Assembly (NCBI RefSeq): GCF_051020985.1
Contig: NC_135007.1
Coordinates: 3,345,001 to 3,409,000, forward strand
Origin: Nomia melanderi
Taxonomy: Eukaryota > Arthropoda > Insecta > Hymenoptera > Halictidae
DNA length: 64,000 nucleotides
Reading direction: 5' to 3'
Shown here: positions 27,501-39,349 of the stretch, in pieces
How positions within the stretch are numbered: the stretch's first letter is position 1
Layout of the letters: each line of letters opens with the position of its first letter
Translations under genes and position numbers: made by a program
The notes under the pieces: model-generated
Seen by the model: only the letters and a program-made list of their open reading frames with translations
What the model was told of the DNA's origin: nothing
Databases searched by the model: none

Positions 27501-30500
27501 GCCAAATCACCGAGCTCGCTAATTCCCATAATTCAGTTAGACGCGCCTCGATTCGGGCGAGCGCGCGGAGGGGGTGACGATAAAGGCCGAGCCAACGAGG
27601 CCTTATTTACCGACCACGTTGGAAAATTAAGACGGATACACCGTGTCCTCTCCCCCGCGCGGCATCCTGTCGCTCGATTACGATCCTACGGGATATTTAC
27701 CCTCGAGTGGTGTACGCGCGACGTCAAAGCGGCGACCCCCCTAGAAAACGAGCGACGACCCCCGCGCGACTCATCCGGCCTGTCCTCCTTCAAGCCAGCC
27801 CGGTTCGAGAAAGCGGAAACGTTTTATAATTCCCTTACGATTTTCGTCGTCCCGCGGAATTACCGCGGCTCGTAAAATCTCGCCAACTCGTAACGTTCCT
27901 CGTTCATATTTCAGAGACAGGCGGGGGTGGCGCGTTACGCTCGCGTTTCGAAGGTACAATAAACGGCCGCTGCTGGCCGACTGTCGGTGATAAATATTAG
28001 TTTAGGAATAATTGAACGATATGTTTCAACGGTGGATTGCATTGTGACAGTGACACGGGCGGCCGGTCGAATCGTTGGAAGGACACGCGGACGCGAGTCG
28101 GCATGAAAATGCGCCGCAAATGGGCGTTCATGCGAGCCGCGAGACATACCGGGTGTAACATTTTGTTCCCGGTAACGTCGCGTTTTAACGATTCGTTTGT
28201 ATTATTCATTTATTCAACGTTGATTCTGATAACTGTAATTTCCCATGTGTATCGCAACCCTTTTAATTACATTAAAAGGATCATACATTTGTGTACGCGA
28301 AAATAAATACTGCAATACCGCTGATATAACGGTCTAAAAATTCCCCGAAGTCGTGGCAATTTATGTAATAGAATGAAAGCTGAATAAACAAAATTTATTG
28401 AAGTAATTGTCTTTTCAAGCTCATTGTGGCACGTGGATTTTGAAAGCATTTGCAGATCGACAATTTCAATTACTCGTAAATATTTAATTCATTCGCACAT
28501 CAATCCTACTTTCGGCGGACTCTAAGATATTAAATTATTCATTCAGAATATTAACTGTCGCGTCAATCATATGTTACAGATACCATTTCTTGTCTAGATC
28601 TGAAACCTGATATACCGAGAACCGTATCTATGAATCCAAATTTGGTTGTGATCTTTAAAATTCAAGAATGTTGAATATGTTTTTAACTCAAATAAATTAT
28701 AGCTACTCAATTTCAGTTTTATTAAATCGGTCGCCTTGATCCTTTAAGGTATTCATTATTTTTCTACCAGTTAAACTCATTAACCTATAAAAACATTTTG
28801 ATTATAGTAATAACATATTCTCATCTTACAACATCTATAGTATTTCTAAAGTAAACCTTGTAAACATTTCACATGCTCGCGAATTCATCCCTCTCCAATT
28901 CCAGAAACATAATCGCCAAACATTACGTTCCATCGAAAGGAAATGGACATTAATTATCTTAATTAATGTATTAGCAAGCAATAGTCAGAAATAGCGACTT
29001 TTAAGTAGCAAGTTGATCCGATCCACCCAGTATGGAAGCGAGCAACGCGGACCGGCTCGTGTCACAAGCGCAATCAGTAAAAGCGCTCATCCATTCGCTT
29101 AATTAAGCGCTTATTATTAATTAACCGTGGTCGGCACAGCGGGCACCGGAAACGGATAAAACGTCAAAGTGGCGAACAGGCATTAATTATATTAAAATAT
29201 TTTCTGTCGATTCCGCGCGACTTGCCGTTGCCAATTTTACAGCGTGAACAAAGCGCACGGCGCCACTTCGGCTTTATTAAATAATTACTAATTATTGCGG
29301 AGACGTCCTGCCCGCAATTGTCCAAGCGTTTCAAGGGGATATTCACCGTGATATCGAGGCTTTTAACCGTGCCCGTAATATTTGATTTTTCAAACAATCT
29401 CGCGAGCGGCGGACTTAATCCAATCGCGCGCGCGTGTCGCGAGCAATGCTCGGGCGCGATAAAACGTCCGGAGATATCTTCTTGTCCGACGCTGTCCGTT
29501 TAGTTAAGTCCTCGTAATCCCGGTCGTCCCCCCGCGCTTCAGTTTCCTCTGTCCCGCTTATCTCCCTCTTTTCTCGTCTTTCTGTTACAGCCCCTGCGCC
29601 GCTCGAATAAATCGTCGCGGTCAGAAGCTCCGAGCGGATTAATACGTGGCCCAATTAAGAAAGAAAGAGCGGCGCAACGACGCTCGTTTATAGGCCAGCG
29701 ACGTCTCCAGAAAGGGGACGAAGAAATGATCAGTATGAAGTCAATCCTGACCCGAGGGAGCCAACCGTCGTCAACTTCGTCCCGACATCGTCGGATCCGA
29801 CGGAGTCTGTTTTTCCGGGTCAATCGGAAATCGAAAGAACGTTCACTAATGTATTTGATAAAGACACTTTTGGAAGATTGCTTTCATTAGTATTTAATCA
29901 TAAATTTTAGCTGGATTATCTATCACGTAATATTTGCGTTAGTATTTTATTTAAGCAAATATATCAAATGAAACTTAATATTCCATTATGTAGTAAGTAC
30001 TTTGGATAGAAGTTTACAATATTGTAATATTTTTAATGTATACAAGTGATCCTTCGCTATCAAATTGTAGATAAATATAATAAACGAGTTTGTATAATAC
30101 ACTTCCATGCTTGCTACGGTAAGTGAATTTTTTATCAATACACCGTGAAGCACGCAAATAATTATACTGTTGTGAATTTGTATTTTTGAATAAACTAGTA
30201 ACTTTAAAGACATTAATTTTCTACTTTAAACTTTTAATTTAAACAACAAAATTATATCAACGTATCGTTTTTATAGAAAGAATTAAAGAAATATGAACTG
30301 AATAAAGTTTGGTACCCTTCTGTATTCATCACAGTTGAGTTGAAGATAAAATGGAATTCTATTAAATACACTTAAACTTGATACTTCAAAGTTTCTGAAG
30401 AAAATGTGCCATGCATAAATCTATCGCTAGAAATAGACAGAACTATCTAGATACAACTATTTCTTCTATCATCTCATTACCACGAAACCAGTCTGTTTCG

Positions 30501-30667
30501 TCAAGGTGTATCGAAATCTAAATGAAAGATGAAAGTTACAACAATCTTCTTTATCATTTCCTCACTATAAAAATATTTCTTTCCTTCTTTCTACACCTAG
30601 ACGACAAACGGAAATGCGAACAATTGTCGCACACAGGTTATACAGCTTTCTATAAATCTCGAATATA
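27501..30667. other. Intergenic: GC blocks at 27.5-28.2 and 29.0-29.8 kb, AT troughs
   Basis: A 14-bp palindrome CGCTTAATTAAGCG at 29096-29109 is followed by CGCTTATTATTAATTAA, a cluster of TAAT-type homeodomain-like cores. No transcription unit is visible. 29831-30667 is AT-rich with nothing recognisable. Confidence 0.5.
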
Positions 30668-31718
30668 TACAAGATGCGTTCAAAAAGTGCAGAGATGTCT
30701 GGTACCGAAGGCGTTAGGAAGAACAGACAAAAATAAAACTGGCAGCATATGATCTTCGATTGTTGTCCTATATTCTTGCCAAATTTCGTAGCGATCGGTT
30801 GCATAGTTGTCTAGTAATTGTTTGTCGTCGTAAACTGGGAGTTGTAGTGTCGATGATTCTGTAAGATGAGTGACTTTGGCGGGTAAAAAACCTGCATAAA
30901 GTTCTGTTTTAACCTTAAGAAAACAGCATCTCAAACAGTGGAGATGCTTCAGGTACAACAGATTTAAAAGTGATCCGCTACCGAGAAGAAGAAGAAAGAA
31001 ATCAACGCCCTTCTCCAAGCAAACCATCAATTCACAATTACAGACTGATCAGAACAAGTTAGCATATTAATAGAATATGAAACATCCAGATTTGCGGACA
31101 GAACAATCATGGCTATTGCATAATGTAACGCACGGCTGCATACTGATTTGAGACTTTCCATCGCGAAATTCTTTGCCTATCGTCCCATTGCCACCATATT
31201 CGTCTAATTTATTGCCACCGGATTTTTTTTCTTCCCTCGCCTCAAACAAGCATTAAAAGGACAACGTTTCGATACTCGAGAGAACATGATTGCAAAATCG
31301 CTGTAAAAGCTGAAGCAGATTCCGAAATCGGCTTACCAGGAAACATTCACAAGATGGAAAAAGAGATTTTATAAATATCTACGTGCAGAAGGAACATATT
31401 TTGAAGGAAATATATTGTAAATGACATTAAAACGTTGATTGCCATGGTGGTCACCGAAAATCAAAGCTTCCAAATTGCTGAAGAACAATTACAATAAAAA
31501 AATTGACTTTAAATAAAAATTAAGTAACATAAGTAGCCAGATAATATTGTAATACGACTGCTCTGATACCATATTATTAACAATTATTTTCAATATCATT
31601 TGCGTTTTTTATTAAAGAATAAGTATTGACATACAAAACGCTAAAAATTCTCCAGTCAATGTGTTAAACCTTCGAAGAAACGATATATAACAGTAGAACT
31701 TTTTGAATACACATTCTA
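30668..31718 (+). mobile_element. Mariner element, internally deleted, with both ITRs
   Basis: The left terminus (30668-30690, TACAAGATGCGTTCAAAAAG...) and right terminus (31696-31718, ending ...ATACACATTCTA) are imperfect inverted repeats, matching at about 17 of 23 positions, and both edges are TA. The length of about 1.05 kb is shorter than the usual ~1.3 kb because the middle of the transposase gene is missing. The mutations mark it as an old, immobile copy. Confidence 0.8.
30902..31420 (+). pseudogene. Mariner transposase remnant, catalytic residues lost
   Basis: At 30902-30952 the N-terminal helix-turn-helix start is visible (FCFNLKKTASQTVEML). The linker before the catalytic core follows near 30970-31020 in a shifted frame (E-rich, then RPSPSKPS). 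The central part with the first catalytic Asp is deleted. Sequence resumes at 31080 (KHPDL...SWLLHN), where the HHDNAPAH-type motif has lost its Asp. The YSPDLAP-type motif reads YSSNLLP, so the third Asp is also gone. After a frameshift in a T run near 31231 come FFPRLKQALKGQRFDT and the tail YFEGNIL before the stop at 31418-31420. At least one in-frame TGA and one TAA are present. Confidence 0.88.
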
Positions 31719-34700
31719 CTTTGCCATATTGGACTGATGCGCATTTTTACACGGCGTGACGAGTGTCGATGTTAAGGCAGCGGCTCGGAAAAAACCTTAC
31801 GAGGATTTTCGCGCCCCGGGATCGCGCGAAGAGCGAAAGCTATACGACCGTGGATATATTTCGCTGGCTCGGCTTAGAGGTTGCCGCGCTCGCGTCTTCC
31901 TCGCGATCCCGGTGAACAGCCGTCTAAAGCGGAAATCCCGGGTCGGTGGATCCATGTGATTCCTGAAGTGGAGTATCGTGTTCGGGCGTCTCGCGCGCCG
32001 CGTTCCGCGCGTTAAACGCACCGCCCACGCCGCCGCGAACTTTCAAAGTGCCCGCGAAACCGCGACTCGGTATCGCGAGCTAAGACGAGCGAAGCCGCGT
32101 ATTCGCGCGTTACCACCCTTCTTTTATCTCGCCAGTTCCGCGGTGGTTGTCGTCTTTTTGCGCGTTCATCGCGGCTTTCCAAGTTTCCGCGGGACTTGGA
32201 AAACTTGCGTTTGCTGCGCCCGGTATCGAGAAACTCGCCATCACTTCCCGCTCGAAACTTCCCGGCCACTGCTTATCATAGACGAGAAAGTGTGAAACGC
32301 AAGGAGAACATACTTTTCAGTTGAAATTATTCTTTCGCCTTATCAGACAGATCAGAATATTAATAACTCGCTTGGGAATAGAGAAGCCAGGTGAGAAGGG
32401 GCGTTGAGGAATTGTAGTATTTCACTTGGCATTATTCTGTTATTTGCGTTTGTGAATGTTAGTATAAACAACATTACAACGAAAATCTTTATTTAAAATC
32501 CTTGTTATCATAGGTTTTGTTGCATTTAATCTGATATTACTTTTAAAAAAATGGTTTTCTAGCAAATTTTTCTTTTCGATACGCAGGAATATAAGATAAA
32601 AGATTTGTACACCAACTGCTTGTGTGAATATTTAAGACAACCAGCAGAAACTTCTTGTTCCACCTAATATTTCTGCTCTCACTCAAGTCCCTATATAACT
32701 GTTCATGCATTAAAATATTGAAACAAACATTTTTTAAATCTCCTCATATCTTTCAAGAAAATTCAAAATAAAGCATCACCTAATTCAATAGAAATTGATT
32801 AAACCGTTATGACCATTTCGCTGACAAGTAGGAATGTTTGATATCTCCAAAGAGGAGTATCTAAAAAGCAGCTCGTGGGCGAGGACGAGCATCCCTAAAA
32901 TGACGTCCACTTTCGCGATTACTCCGCGCCCATTCGCCGCTGTTTATTTATTTCGGATCATTAGCCCGAAATGTTCGCGGAGGCCGGTCGACATCGGTTC
33001 ACGAAAACTCGACGGACAAAATGGAAACGCGGGGCGCAATTACGCAAATGCGCCTCGGGGTGTATCGATGCATTGGCGGATATTACGCAACGACACAGGA
33101 TCCGCGATATCGTAGGTGAGGGCGGGAGAGAATAAAGATCTAAAAGCACGAGACTCGAATCAGCCCATAAATCTAGCAACATCGGCCGCGTCACGGCCAA
33201 GATACCCTTGCAGATTAAGTCACGAGCTCCGTGGTGCACGGTTATGGTACACGCGTATATTTATGGCACCTTCCAGTCCGCCACCGTGGCCACCCGCTCC
33301 TCTACATACGTGTGATCTATGGGAATTCGCGACGATGACAGGCCGCGGCATAAACAAGTTGAATGTTTTGGCGGTCACGACACCGAAAGTTGAGGTACTT
33401 CGTTTAATGGAACTCAGGGCGGTGCTCGTGAAACGCTCGATAAGTGGTCGCATAATGATCTCGTTTGCAATGTAACCGAGGGTACACACAGACACGAACG
33501 CTGTTAGCCAACACCAAAATCGGATATCGAAAGTCGGCTTTCAATGCTCACGAACGATTGTTCGGGGCAAATGTTAATTGCCCTGTGAAGTTCGCGGTAA
33601 ATTTATGTTAATTAACGTCGAAGAAAATTGCTCGATAATTACAATGTGTCGGGTACTGAGGAACGATCTCGTTCACTATCGTATACCAACGGTTAGTTTA
33701 AAGAGCAAGGGGAGAAAGGAGAATAGAAATCCTGGACTAACAATGAGACATTATCGATAAAATGAACAAGATCTTTTCTGCTGCTAGTGAAAGTATCGTA
33801 ATGGTAGAATCAAGTCATTTAACTTCTTAAGCATTTTGTGACAGTGGTATTTGAATAAAAATTTTGCACTTTATTGGATACACCATATATTGGCTATAAA
33901 CAGCAGCTTATACAAGTCAACTCAAATCTACGATTTCCAATTCTTTTATTGCTTTTTCATAACAAATCCTTTTAATCATAATCATTATTATATAACTTAC
34001 TTTACAAACCTTAAATAACCTTCATTCGGTTTATTACGAAATAAGGTGTAGACAATGATGCGTTAACATCGTCGAGCTCCGTTTACACTCCCAATAAAAC
34101 GGAATAGACCTCTCAATCCGAGCAATCGCGACTTTAATTAAAGTATAATAGCTTCGAAACGATTCGTGCAGCATTGACATACTAATGAGCGACTAAAGAC
34201 AGACAGAACTTATGAACTCTATGAAAATGAATCTCCGTCTGTTCGTAATCCACTGACGGTTATTAATGAACTTTCCCCCGCCAAAAGCTTACCTCTGTCA
34301 TCCGACTGTCAACTAGGTTCCCAGCATTCTGCCAGGCAAACCCTCTCCCTCACTTTGGCGTCCCAGCCTTATCACGATTCGCAAATACCAATTAACGTTG
34401 AAAACCCACCCCTTCGCGGATTCCATCTCGGGAATCTCGCTCCTCGCCGATCGAGGGTCGCACAAAAAGTATCGGTATCAAGATCCACGAGTCATCCATG
34501 ATTGCGTGTCCTTAACTTATCGGCGATCGTTTCAATATCTCGTACGCATCTAATGTTTTTCATACATCACTCATGTTGGTAATAGATGCAAAGTCATCTA
34601 CCAGATTGCATCTGTCATTCTTTCCTTGCAACAGGTACTCATATCGTTACAAGGGCTGTTTAATATTAGAATTGCAACACGGATGAAAATTACTCATTCC

Positions 34701-35420
34701 TTATTTATTGTCTTATAATTATTATAACATATAGTTGCTTTTCTGAAAAATTCTTAAACCAATTAATGCAGCAACACGTAAACTACAAATTAATCGAAAT
34801 CTTAATAAATGCAGTTTCGTAGTTTCTATTAAAATGTGCATCTTTATAAGAACTACAAAGGAAGAAATGCAAAATGGTTCATTTTGATCCATTTGATATT
34901 TCTAATATTAATTATCACTCAGCAGAAAAAAACGTAAGAAGTAGTACTGTTTAGAACAATGCACCAAAAAAAAGAGATTTACCGCAAGCCTAAGAAATCA
35001 GCAAAACAATAAAATAAACCATAAAAAATTGATGTTAATGTTTTGTGCTGGAAATTAACGTAGTGATTTGATAAAATCTTACGCGAAGAATTTTGCTGCT
35101 ACCTGTTTTATGCAGATATGTGCACTAATTTTGTTTATTAATACTTTTGTATGGAATGATACATTCCAAAACAATCTAGTGCATTCTTGCATTTTAATAA
35201 TGCAACAATATTATTGATGTGCTTAAGACGTCATTGGCAATTTTGGAACAAAAACTTCTCGACGTGCGTGATATGTACGTTCTTCCAGCGCAAGAGGTTA
35301 AAATTTGGGTGATTGTGTTAAATGAAATGAAATTATGTAAAAAGAAACTAAATTTTTGTCTATTATTATTACATCAAAATCTTGTAAAAACCGAATTGTA
35401 CACTCGTCGTTTCGAAACAT
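31719..35420. other. Intergenic: small GC blocks at 31.7-32.3 and 32.8-33.7 kb
   Basis: The remainder is AT-rich, with a moderately C-rich part at about 34.2-34.5 kb. A short imperfect hairpin (TGGAATG-ATA-CATTCCA) lies near 35150-35170; it is too weak to call a microRNA. No gene is supported. Confidence 0.5.
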
Positions 35421-38275
35421 CGGTCGTCGAGGAGTGAAACCGATAATTTCCCGCCGTTGGATCAAGGATTTACGAGCGTTTATGCGATGGCGCCGTTAAA
35501 GGGATCGCGCTTAGAAGGGAGCTAAGCGGTCGCACGGCATATGGGGAAATTAGGAGATCCGCGGCTCGTCTCTGCGGGCTGGTCGAGTGGATGGATAGAA
35601 TTCAATGCCGTGGCGGTGGCAAACGTTTTCGTTCGAGCCCCATATTGTTCCCATGAGACTTCACCGGGGACGCCGCTCGGAATTAGTCTATATCCGGCGT
35701 GATGGAGGGTGGCGAGCCGCGTTCCCAAACTGGGCTAGTTTGTTTTCGAGAGGCGACGTCGGCCGTCGAAGGAAGAAGACGTATGACCTTCGATTAGTAT
35801 CATTGAAGAGAAGACGAGCCCTTCCCGTCAATCGGGTCCCGAACAAACCACTCCGGTAGACGCATTGGCCGTAGAGCGACATTCCAATAGCACACAACAA
35901 TCTGTTACCGGCACAAATACACCTGATCGGTCCGCGTGACCGACTCCGATGCTAATTACGTTGAATCGTATCGTTTCGCGCCAACAACTTTCTCCTACGT
36001 TGCTCAATTGCAACACCAAAACGTATCATGTACCTCTAAAACATTGCACACTTGCCCGTTGACTCCCACATTATTCATACCTTAGACCGTAAGTTGCGCG
36101 AACGAGGCAGCAAGTTAATTCTATTAGGTAATCAAATAAGTCTTCGCGGATCTCGTACCGTTTTATTAGCATTTCGGACCTTTTAATCGCACGAATGGCC
36201 GTTTCTTTCGGCGGAGACATTTCTTGTATATTCCGTTTTTATGTAACTTGTTTCACTCGTCGACGTTTATGGGCGTTTATGGACGTTTTTTCCGTTAAAT
36301 CGTTTTGCGTGCGCAAAAATAAACGATACTCGCTTGAGGAGAAATCTAGTGAATGTAGGGGATGTATTTTTCCTAGTCGAGTTCTGAAATGTTTCTGCTG
36401 TGGTTTTTGCTGCGTACGGTCGTGTGTTATTCTAACGGAATCGTATTCTAGCATTTATATATTCGAAATGATATACTCTTTTCTGGTAATAAATACATCC
36501 TGCGTTTTTCTAGTATTTCAATACGTAAATGTAATAAATCTAGGAAAATGTTCGAACTCTGAGTGCTTGTCAATTACAGTTTCATCGTAAACTTAAATAA
36601 AACGCTAAACTAAATTCAACCAGTAACTTATTAATTTAAAAGTTATGGCTATTTTTAATGTTAACGATACATCATATGCGACAAATATTCCATACATATT
36701 TTTAACTCGTCAGAATTCGAGGCTACTGGTGTTAGGTTAGCCAAAATATTACGTCACGTGTTTGGTAGAAAATTCCAAAAAAGTTTTAATTCTGTTATCT
36801 GTTAATTAATTCTGTTATCATTAAATAGATTCACTTACGTTTGCTATATATAAACATAAAATAGTACAAATGGCAACGTAAAAAGTAAAGAAGGAATACA
36901 ATTTGATAAACCAACATTCATTAAAAACCACATATTTCCACAATAACTACGAATCTCGAAAATATTCCACTTCAAAGGAATCAAGCATATCAGAGGTTCA
37001 TCGATGCGCGTCACGTTTTCCTTCTTTCACTGCCCAGCCACCTCGAATAGTCATTAAAGTCATCCGCGTGTACGCGTAACGCTGTTCACGCCGTAGTCGA
37101 ACAGGTTTCCTACGGCGATAAACGAGCGCAGCAAGAAAGTAGACGACCGTGCACGATGATAGCGTCCATCAGCGAAAAGGACGACATTATTGTCCCCGTT
37201 GGACGGGGGAAGAATCGTTTAACGTTATCAATTACCCGGCGAGCCCCGAGGAATCCAGGAAAAGACTGAACTATCCTGCCTTAATCGATTTAATAACGTA
37301 ATACAGATTATAGACAATCACGGCGGCGCTCTTCCGATACAATGTTCCGATAAACGGCAAGACAAGGCGGCTTCCTTATTAGAGCGTCGAGATATCGCAC
37401 GTAGATGGTAGGAGGCACACGACGAGGATGTTAGGCCGCTCGAAACGTGATGAGGGAATCCTATCGACCACGCCGCTCAATTTCCGTCCCGCATTAGTTT
37501 CATCGTTAACGATGTGCCTCGAACGTATCCTCGTGGCCTATGTACGCGGTTTAATCGTTACGTAAGTGCATCATGAAATGCTGGTCGCTATCTCTTTGAC
37601 TGGAGAGATAATCGTCCCAATTAAGCTGCTTTCCCACGATTCGCATCGTGCCGGCTTGTACACGCTTCCAACGAAATCAATATCAATAACAGTCCCGCCA
37701 TACATTCCACCCCCACTGTTGACGGTGCGCCTACCCTCAACCCCCGGTGTCCTGTGCATCGAGAACCATCCCCCTTTTCGCGAGGCATCGATATTAAATA
37801 ATTTCGAGGCTTCCGCCGGCACGTAATCAGTTTGTAAAATTTTAACTTATAATCCCCGGCGAACCGGATTACGCCCGACAATCGAAATTGTAACCCGTTA
37901 TTCGATTCGGTGCGCGCCGGCCGGTCGGCAGACAGCGCCGTCGCGAATAAAGTTCACGTTCGCATGAAATATTAATTCCTACCCAACCGAGCCCCACCAA
38001 CGAATTCCCTTTCCTTCGGAAGGAGTCCTCGTCGTGAGACTACCGCGACGCGACGTCGCGATTCTATTTAATTTATGGCCGAACTCAGGTGCTAATGGAC
38101 CCCATCGAGCGCAACAGGAGAAACGGTATGTACCTAATCATAGGGAATATTGGAGGATTCCTACTCTATCCAGATTACACTGAAATTTTCCGTGCACGTG
38201 GATGGCTTAGGCCATTATTGGCTCATTGGTGTATATGGTGTATCGGTACCGTACAAATTTTATATTGATTATTAG

Positions 38276-38419
38276 TTTATTAGTTTCATAAGAGATAATA
38301 GATTAATAACAATAGAATGTTTGTTTATTAGTTTCATAAGAAATAATAGACTAATAATAATAGAGTGTTTGTTTATTAGTTTTAGAAGAGATAATAGTCT
38401 AATAATAACAGAGTATTCA
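38276..38419. repeat. 48-bp minisatellite, three copies
   Basis: Copies run 38276-38323, 38324-38371 and 38372-38419, each starting TTTATTAGTTT and AT-rich throughout. Copies 1 and 2 differ at only a few positions; copy 3 is more diverged. The phase is exact, so this is recent tandem duplication. Confidence 0.85.
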
Positions 38420-38426
38420 TTTATAT

Positions 38427-38447
38427 TGATGGATTGATTGATTGATT
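38427..38447. repeat. (GATT)n microsatellite
   Basis: A short run of about four GATT units, one imperfect, lies directly after the 48-bp minisatellite. Confidence 0.7.
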
Positions 38448-39109
38448 TTATTTTACATCGTTATAAACTTTGTCATTGATACATTTTAAAATTTGTAAGT
38501 AAAGAAAAAATAGCAAAAAGAAATAAAAGTCACACTTAGTATGGGTAGGAATCGGAGACGCACGTAAAAGCGAGTACCATTTGAACTTTATCTTCTGTCA
38601 AAGAGAATTTCACATACGTTTCAAAGCAACAACCGAACGATATCAATCAACTTAATGAAATTAGAATAAAACGTTTCTCCGAATTTAAAAAAAGGAATTT
38701 CCTGAAAAGTCCAATATTTCATATTACAGGACCTAATATCTGTTGGATCTTTCAAAAAATCTCACTTCACGGTTCCACGCTACAAAGTGAATGCGATCGT
38801 TGAATATTGGCAGAATATACAACGATATCAATACTTTCGGTGCAGCTTTATGAATATAATATTAAATTGTACCAAAACTTCGCATCGATTTCTCGTAGGT
38901 GACCTTTCAATACATATAAATACGCCAACCAAGTTATAATACTGTAACAGCTATAAAACACTTTTTAAAATCACACGAACGATCACTCTACACAATAAGC
39001 GACTATATAATAAACAAACGAAATTATGTCCAAATAAACTACAAAAATTGAAAACAACAACCACCGCAACAACTTTTACTTCCTGTATACACAATCTCAC
39101 AAAGAACGT

Positions 39110-39349
39110 TTAACACTTTGACTGCAAAGTAAGCATTCATCAAAACTTCTATGCAATCGAAACTGTTTCCTTAATAAAGCAGAAATTAAAAGGTCAATAT
39201 TCCTTATAACGATTACTCTAGTATCTTTCTCGTATCTCATACATCCAACAATATTCGGTTCGTTCGATACGAAGAAAATCAATGTTTAAGTTCATATAAA
39301 AAAAATGGTATCACCCGAATTCGGATGACGCGACAGTCAAAGTGTTATA
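39110..39349. mobile_element. TTAA-type MITE with 14-bp inverted repeats
   Basis: TAACACTTTGACTG at 39111-39124 is matched exactly in inverse at 39334-39347. The left edge is TTAA; the right edge has decayed to TTAT. The interior is non-coding and AT-rich. The ends resemble those of the 15311 element (TTAAC-x-CTTTG), so it is probably an older or diverged member of the same broad type. Confidence 0.6.

Larger units (their letters stand above)
35421..39109. other. Intergenic: GC blocks at 35.4-36.0 and 37.0-38.1 kb
   Basis: Apart from the minisatellite and GATT repeat listed separately, I see only composition-driven frames. The 131-codon frame at 36195-36590 is cysteine- and phenylalanine-rich, has no signal or spacing I recognise, and lies in a T-rich stretch. 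Confidence 0.5.

Noticed and set aside
35120..35210. Possible microRNA-like hairpin
   Set aside because: Only a 7-bp core with a 3-base loop and scattered outer pairs; too weak, and no known microRNA seed was recognised.
35560..35650. tRNA-like A-box and B-box (GTCGAGTGG ... GTTCGAGCCCC)
   Set aside because: The T-stem and acceptor stem do not pair; no cloverleaf can be drawn.
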